Positions 58,320 through 64,000 of a stretch of 64,000 nucleotides of DNA are shown one piece after another. Made by a program: the position numbers and the translations under genes. Position 1 is the first letter of the stretch, and each line of letters starts with the position of its first letter. The notes below the pieces were generated by a model. That model saw only the letters and a program-made list of their open reading frames with translations, made no database searches and was not told the DNA's origin. The stretch is from Sipunculus nudus (lineage: Eukaryota > Annelida > Sipuncula > Golfingiida > Sipunculidae). Where the stretch lies: the NCBI GenBank assembly GCA_026874595.1, contig CM049311.1, positions 65,451,953-65,515,952 on the forward strand, written 5' to 3'.

Positions 58320-59040
58320 AAGGAGAGTCATTTCCCATGAATCTCCATATTTAATGAGGAATCCGAGCGCCATCTACCAGAAACCAGAAGCCAGTGAACT
58401 TGCGCCAGGTAAACTCGGCTCATGGAAATCCCGACCCGCACAAACCCGGCCAAAATCCCTCGGACCTGTCCCAATTAAAGAACGAGTATTATGCTAGTCT
58501 TATCTTAATATGCCAAGCCTACATACAGCTGATTCTCCCGCTTACCACAAAATGCAGCCAAATAAAAGCATAATATGTTTAAAAGTTTCTAAGAGCAAAA
58601 TAAATGTTACTGCCTTTAATATTACGACCAAAGTATAAGGTATTTGAATCCCCGTACTTTTTGGTGTTGACATTTTGCTGACTGACGCTCGACTGGCAAA
58701 ATATCTCTACTGTTTCTCCGCCCACGTGTTTTCTTCGATCACATTTATGTCACATGTTTAATATTGTTAATAGCTTTTTGAAGGTGTATGCATGATCAGA
58801 TGGGACACCAAGAAGATGGACACCCATGCAACCCGATACTATAATAAACCCTTGGACTGGTAAGTTAGGGAAAATCATATTAACCTTATGTGACTTTGCT
58901 CACCTTGTTAAAGTAATTGATACTTTCTTTCAGTTAAGAAATTAAATAAGTAAAGATACTTGTCTTTTGTTTTATCGAAATTTTATACTGATTAGCATCT
59001 GTGATGGTGGCCATGGCAGCTGAACAAACACACACCCCCA

Positions 59041-59043
<3 letters not shown>

Positions 59044-59101
<58 letters not shown>
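59044..59101. repeat. (TA)n microsatellite
   Basis: About 58 bp of pure TA. Confidence 0.98.
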
Positions 59102-59102
<1 letters not shown>

Positions 59103-59275
59103 CACATCCACCCAACCAGAAGACGATTCCAAAAACGCACCTGGTCGCATTTTAAACGGTATAAAAAGTGACTGTACCAAAAATTTTCCATCACTGGTTT
59201 CCATTACTTTAAAAAGATATCACTTACCATAGAAAATTATAAAATATCCAGTAGCTAGCATTTCTCGTATTATAT

Positions 59276-59345
59276 GCGGATCCAGAGGGGGATTTGGGGT
59301 CCTCCAGGCCTCCGGCCACATTTTTCCAACCAATTTTCGAATGAT
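59276..59345. repeat. Partial copy of the GCGGATCC-ended MITE
   Basis: TGCGGATCCAGAGGGGGATT followed by 'ggggtcctcc' and 'cacatttttccaacc' matches the left part of the elements at 55024 and 61285. No right end is found. Confidence 0.45.
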
Positions 59346-59454
59346 GCTTAAAGTATTAACGTAGAATATCCTAAAAGACATTGTTTACCGTAATCTGATG
59401 TTTTGTCAAACCTTTTATCAAACCTGACGTTGCTTGTTCATGATTCCCTTAGCT

Positions 59455-59645
59455 GAAGAACATGATTCCCTGACTAACATGACCACATGAGGAACATGAC
59501 TACCAGAGGAACAGGACCACCTGAGGAACACATGACAAACTGATGAACATGACCAACTGGGGAACATGACCACCAGAGGAACATGACCACCTGAAGAATA
59601 TGACCACTTGAGGAACACGATTAACTTAAGAACATGTATGACCCC
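59455..59645. repeat. Minisatellite 'gaggaacatgaccacc', unit about 21-24 bp
   Basis: Eight or nine irregular copies of 'aggaacatgaccacctg'. The minus-strand frame of repeated HVPLVVM-like phrases is an artefact of it. Confidence 0.9.
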
Positions 59646-60856
59646 CTCAAATACATGCATAACCACCAGAGCAGGCCTGGAATTGGACAAAATATTCTGA
59701 TGGAGATTGGGGTCTGGCAAGGCAGAATATTTATTGTACCCCAAAGGATTTTACTGGCGCCCACATCTTTTCTCATTGTCATCATCAACGATGATGTTTC
59801 CTACGACCTTGTATACATATTTTACTATTTTGTAAAGTCTATATTCACGAAGGGTATAGCCCACGTAGAGATTCACTATCTGCAGATGACGCGATTAATT
59901 TTTTATCGCGCGGTAAATTAAAAATCTGCGTGAATCTCCGATATTGCGAACTAGACAGACTCGTACATCTGTACAAACAGAAACATTATGAAGGACTGTC
60001 GACCATCGACCGCACGCATCCGCCAAATCACAGAGGCATTTAATGGAATAAGTGGGGCATAGTGTTTTGACTCATAATGTAATAACCGGCCAATATTGTA
60101 ATAACGCCCGATGTTGCATGCATGCATATGATCTGAAAACGAATAATAATGAATTTATAAACTTGTAGTATTATTACTGATATATAATTCTGAGATATAT
60201 ACTGGATAAATACTATTATTCATTCATATATTTTCCTGTGTTTGTTTTTCATTCTCTAGATCTGTTCTGCTGATACAGATCCCGTTCATGAAGAACCAGG
60301 TATGCGGACAGACAGCTGGATATAGACATACATTTGCACCACTTACATGGTTTCTTGGCCAGTGGAGTTCTTTTTCTTTTTTCCTTTGGCTCGGAGTGGG
60401 TCTTGACTATATAGATATAATTATCTTGTAGTTAGAGATCCCAGGATTATGACAAAGAATGTCTGCCGTAGAAATAACGCTGGTTTGAATTTTTTTAAAC
60501 AGCCATCAAATTTCGACCGTAATATTGCAGGTAACTAAATAGCAGTTCGTTATAGGCAAACACAAACGCAGTAAATTCCCCGTCCACATCAAAACACTCT
60601 GACAGGAATCAATCAAGATCTACATCATTTTCACATATTGTAAAATTAACATGTATATAATATTTCCCAAAATCTGGATATAAATATTGTGGGTTATTCA
60701 TTGTTTAGGCCTCATCCATATCAATTTATAATTATCCAACACATAATTTTAAAACTATTGTGGATATGCAGGATACAGAATAATAAAAAAATGAGTGTGT
60801 TTTACATAATTTTTAATAAGACAATATACAGTAATGTTCAAAGGTAGCACTGATGA

Positions 60857-60860
<4 letters not shown>

Positions 60861-60903
<43 letters not shown>
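60861..60903. repeat. (TA)n microsatellite
   Basis: About 43 bp of TA. Confidence 0.97.
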
Positions 60904-60905
<2 letters not shown>

Positions 60906-60956
60906 CGTAGATAAAGATAAAGAGTGACGCCCTTCAGATAGACCAACTTGTTTATT

Positions 60957-60958
<2 letters not shown>

Positions 60959-61005
<47 letters not shown>

Positions 61006-61029
61006 GTGTGTGTGTGCATGCGTGTGTGT
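60959..61029. repeat. (TA)n-(TG)n microsatellite
   Basis: TA units with one TTTA break, followed by TG units to about 61029. Confidence 0.96.
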
Positions 61030-61284
61030 TTCATTTGTTTAATTTACTTGAATTGGTGAGAATCATAATGCTCGCCCAAATGAATGACAGCTACGCCATC
61101 TGGTGGTACCCTTTATATTCACAATACTGCAATTACGCAAACAGGAAAGAAAAGAAGCTGACAAATCAAACCAAAGAACATCAAATATGATCAAATTAAA
61201 CAGGTTTTTTTTATGTGAAAAATTCATTGATCTGTATATGGTAAAGTTATTTGATTGTAAAATACATGTCATAAATAAACCATG

Positions 61285-61500
61285 CAGAAGCGGATCGGGG
61301 GGGGGGGGGGGGGTCCAGGGGGTCCGGCCCCCCCCCCCTTTTTTTTTTATCAGAAACAACGTTTTTTAAAGGGTTTCGGACAGAGTTTTGCGGCAGGAAT
61401 CCCCCCACCTTTTCCAGGCCTGGGGACTTTGTTTTAGGGTTTTCATTAGTCCTCCCGGGTTGGACCGGCCCCCTTTTCCTAAATCCTGGATCCGCCCCTG
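61285..61500. mobile_element. 216-bp MITE with GCGGATC ends and 8-bp target duplication
   Basis: Left CAGAAGCGGATC and right end, read inward, CAGGGGCGGATCCAGGATTT. Flanks TAAACCAT (61276-61283) and TAAACTAT (61501-61508) differ by one base, consistent with a hAT-style 8-bp duplication. The interior has G and C homopolymers (61298-61340) that pair with each other. Confidence 0.6.
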
Positions 61501-61508
61501 TAAACTAT

Positions 61509-61540
61509 ATATATATATATATATGTGTGTGTTTGTGTGT
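61509..61540. repeat. Short (TA)n-(TG)n run
   Basis: TA repeats passing into TG repeats directly beside the MITE target duplication. Confidence 0.85.
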
Positions 61541-62130
61541 GTAAACCTTGTAACACTTTATACAGGATTGCATGTGCATTTCATATCCTTAGTCCCTCGA
61601 CACATAATTATAAAAAAATAAATAAATAATGTTTATAACCATCTCAGGTATCTCCCTTCATCATGCAAGCTATTTAATAATTTTGCCCTGAGGCATATTT
61701 ATTATTCATAGAATTAAAGGCCAGATTGGATTAAAAGTGAAAGGAACGAGTTCCTAGTGATCATGTCCTCTTCTATCAAATATTCATACAATATTTTACG
61801 AGACTCGCTGCTTTAATTAAAACTTAAAATCTTAACAAAGAAGACATAAATCAGGAATAACAATACAACACTAAAACTATTGGGAAATGATAATTTGTTT
61901 AACTTGCATGCGTATATAACAGCCTAAATTGACTTTGATCAAGTTTACTTTTTATGACAATTGACATTTACAGTCATTTAGATTTCTTTATTTTAAATTT
62001 AAGTGCATTTATACACCCTTAACCCATGATGCCTTCTTTTATGAAAATGGGCGAGGTCACCAAGCCGAAGCCACTACCTACTACGATGGAAGGTTGGTGG
62101 AATATCCCGGCGGCCAACACGTACACAAAC
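61541..62130 (+). promoter_or_regulatory. Presumed GOPC promoter and 5' leader region
   Basis: This is the DNA between the last repeat and the GOPC start. It is AT-rich until about 62030 and then turns GC- and CpG-rich (CCCGGCGGCCAACACG near 62107-62122). No TATA box is placed with confidence. The transcription start is inferred, not seen. Confidence 0.35.
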
Positions 62131-62140
62131 ATGGCGGCCG
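62124..62140 (+). promoter_or_regulatory. YY1-like motif overlapping GOPC start codon
   Basis: AACATGGCGGC fits the AAnATGGCGGC consensus of YY1, which often overlaps translation starts close to the transcription start. If functional, transcription starts only slightly upstream. This is inferred from the motif alone. Confidence 0.4.
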
Positions 62141-62346
62141 CTACTCTGTCATTCCGGTGGCTAGAGATTTTAGAGAAAGAATTCGACAAAGCGTTCGTGG
62201 ATTTGGATTTGCTTCTCGGAGATGTTGACCCTGAGCAATGTGAGATTACTTATGAAGGCAGACAGAAAATGACTGCGCTGAGCGCGGCCTTTGCCCAGTT
62301 ATGCCACAAGTCACAGACGATATTCCAGTCCAACGCCAAACTGGAG
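62131..62346 (+). CDS. GOPC: GOPC (Golgi PDZ and coiled-coil protein), first coding exon, partial
   Basis: It encodes [20 protein letters not shown], then [25 protein letters not shown] and [16 protein letters not shown], ending at donor GTGAGA in phase 0. This matches the conserved N-terminus of GOPC (PIST/CAL/FIG). That protein is a peripheral Golgi protein with a coiled coil and one PDZ domain that sorts membrane proteins. I chose ATG 62131 because AACATGGCGGC gives a strong start context and matches the YY1-type motif common at start codons just inside animal promoters. An in-frame ATG at 62026 would add 35 residues of unremarkable sequence. The coiled-coil and PDZ exons must lie right of the window. 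Confidence 0.92.
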
Positions 62347-64000
62347 GTGAGAGAACGTTTTGTCATTTTCACAATTTTCATAAATCCTTTATATAATCGT
62401 AAGAGAAGATCAGTACTTTTGAGCATATATGCTGTAAACACTCTAAGCTTATGTTACATCTGCTTGTAGTTTACACGTGTTATTACTCCCTGTCAGACGT
62501 GTCAGGTCCATGTGTCAAGTGTTTGTAGCTTCAGATATTTGAGTTGACTGTGCCCTCTCCAGTTGATCAGACGTTTACACATAACCCAGCCCACTTTTTG
62601 GAGATGTTCAATTTTTGATCATCTATGAATCTAAATGGATGATAAGTTACCCAGTTACACAGAATTTTCAATATTCAGGCACAGCTCTTAAATTTGGACC
62701 CTTAACATATACATTTATATTTACTCAGGTTTCTGTAAATAATAATATTAATAATTAAAAAATAACAGTTTACCTGAGTAAGGTTATATATATATATATA
62801 TATATCTTTATTCGTACCAAGGTACACACAAATTGTGTTAATATAAACAGAAAAGAAGTACTGTAAATGTACTCACAAATATACTTAGTGATTGGCTAAT
62901 AATCAATTATAATAGATCATGATCAGTCAGGTTAATGCAAAAGATCTGATGATCAATCATGCAGTGCCATAATAATAAATTGCAAATATTTGCATGTAAC
63001 CTAGTCTTTGTGATGAGGAAATGTGTGCTTTTATACATTATGCGGAGCCACTATAGAACGAGGGCTTCAGAGCGACTGAAGGATCCCTCAAGCACTGTCT
63101 CGACAAGGTTATTGAGTGTATACAGATGGACGTAATGATGTTTAGGATTTATTTAATAGAGTACGTAGTCTCAGTGTGAGCAGCAGATAAAAAATATGTG
63201 GCAAAATCAAGCAGCAGTACAACCTCATGCATGTCCTAAGGTTGTTGGGCTGAAGCCCGTGTTCTATAGTAGTACCCATTATGCAAACAAACTAGACAGT
63301 AGCTGCTGAGGGCGAGGCAGCAGGTTTCTGATTTCTGTTGCCCACTAAAGGGCTAACTTGGGTTATAGCACGATACGATCTGTTACTCTTAGAAAGGAAA
63401 TTGAATGAAAATATTTTTTATGGTTTTAACAAACCAGTGTTCACATAATGTTGTATATCAAAAGGCCTGTATTAAAAATTACCATTCTGGAAAGCATGAA
63501 GTACCTGTTACATCAACAACTGATATTATTTGTCCAGAGGGAATTGAAGCATTAAAGAGGCCAAATCATTTTTTTGACCTTTATAAACCAAAGGTAATCC
63601 CATGGAGCTTTTAAAATAAATATAGGCCAAAAAACGTGGATAACAGTGCACACAGGCTGCTTGTTTTGTTTATATCAGCGTGTTTATAATATGTGGGGGC
63701 CCCTCAAAAATAATCATAACAAATTTAACAAGGGCATTTTGCGGCAAGTCAGATAAGCCATAGCTTTGCAAATGGCGTTTTGTAAAAAGTGACTTTTCTA
63801 TCTCCGCATTAACACAACCTACCTCCTTAGGTTACATGTTTTTCCCTGTTTTGTCAACATTGCTCTGTTTTAAAACAAACATGTTGATAAACAAGTTCAT
63901 ACATCAAAATCAGAGGGCCTTATAAGAATATATCATAACCAGAATTATCCTTTAATATATAGAGCAGTAATATATATACAGAGTAAGCCAGAAATAACAT
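62347..64000 (+). other. GOPC intron 1 (incomplete)
   Basis: AT-rich DNA with a short (TA)n run at 62787-62805. No further GOPC coiled-coil exon is recognisable. A short open stretch at 63405-63614, followed by a GTAATC donor-like site, encodes nothing I recognise. Confidence 0.6.

Noticed and set aside
58331-58500. GC-richer open stretch ending KERVLC after the (TA)n run
   Set aside because: No similarity recognised and it begins inside the microsatellite; kept only as a possible repeat piece.
1-64000. CRISPR arrays, bacterial operons, rRNA or intact tRNA genes
   Set aside because: The tandem repeats have no unique spacers of constant length, the genes are spliced, and no rRNA or tRNA fold was found.

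Overview
The window is nuclear DNA of an animal, most likely a bivalve mollusc or another lophotrochozoan. The genes are split by GT-AG introns. The base composition is AT-rich. Introns are packed with minisatellites, (TA)n runs, MITEs and long tandem-repeat elements of a kind common in bivalve genomes. The species call is inference; the repeat style is the only clue.

About 70% of the window (before 3114 to 45588, + strand) is the 3' part of a gene for a ROS1/Sevenless-type receptor tyrosine kinase. I could place 21 exons whose phases all fit. Joined, they give 4188 nt, that is 1395 residues plus a stop. Exons 1-3 encode YWTD-type beta-propeller blades. Exons 4-10 encode about four fibronectin III domains, exon 11 the transmembrane helix, exon 12 the juxtamembrane segment, and exons 13-18 a complete kinase with all catalytic motifs. 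Exons 19-21 encode the cytoplasmic tail. The N-terminal part of the gene lies left of the window. Residue numbers below count from the first codon of exon 1.

After a repeat-rich spacer of about 16 kb (45589-62130), the first coding exon of GOPC (PIST/CAL/FIG, a Golgi PDZ and coiled-coil protein) starts at 62131 on the same strand. It runs off into intron 1. ROS1 and GOPC are also neighbours in human, so this looks like very old linkage, though the gene order differs.

The most unusual protein feature is the tail in exon 21. It carries five copies of [LIV]-N-Y-A-x-L, each fitting the ITIM consensus. Three copies of D-T-D-N-P-Y are interleaved with them, and the C-terminus (E-S-N-V) looks like a class I PDZ ligand. 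Vertebrate ROS1 has, from memory, only two such LNYxxL sites.

The non-coding part holds several repeat families with a shared layout: a short hairpin at the head, a spacer (often CpG-rich and T/C-G-rich), then a tandem body. Some bodies carry dense AGGTCA nuclear-receptor half-sites, others the palindrome GGTGGCGCCACC. There are also a complete 1.48-kb pogo/Tigger-like element with a transposase C-terminal ORF, TTAA- and TA-flanked MITEs, an insertion with an 11-bp target duplication next to a kinase-exon acceptor, and a threefold repeated 5' splice site at the transmembrane exon.
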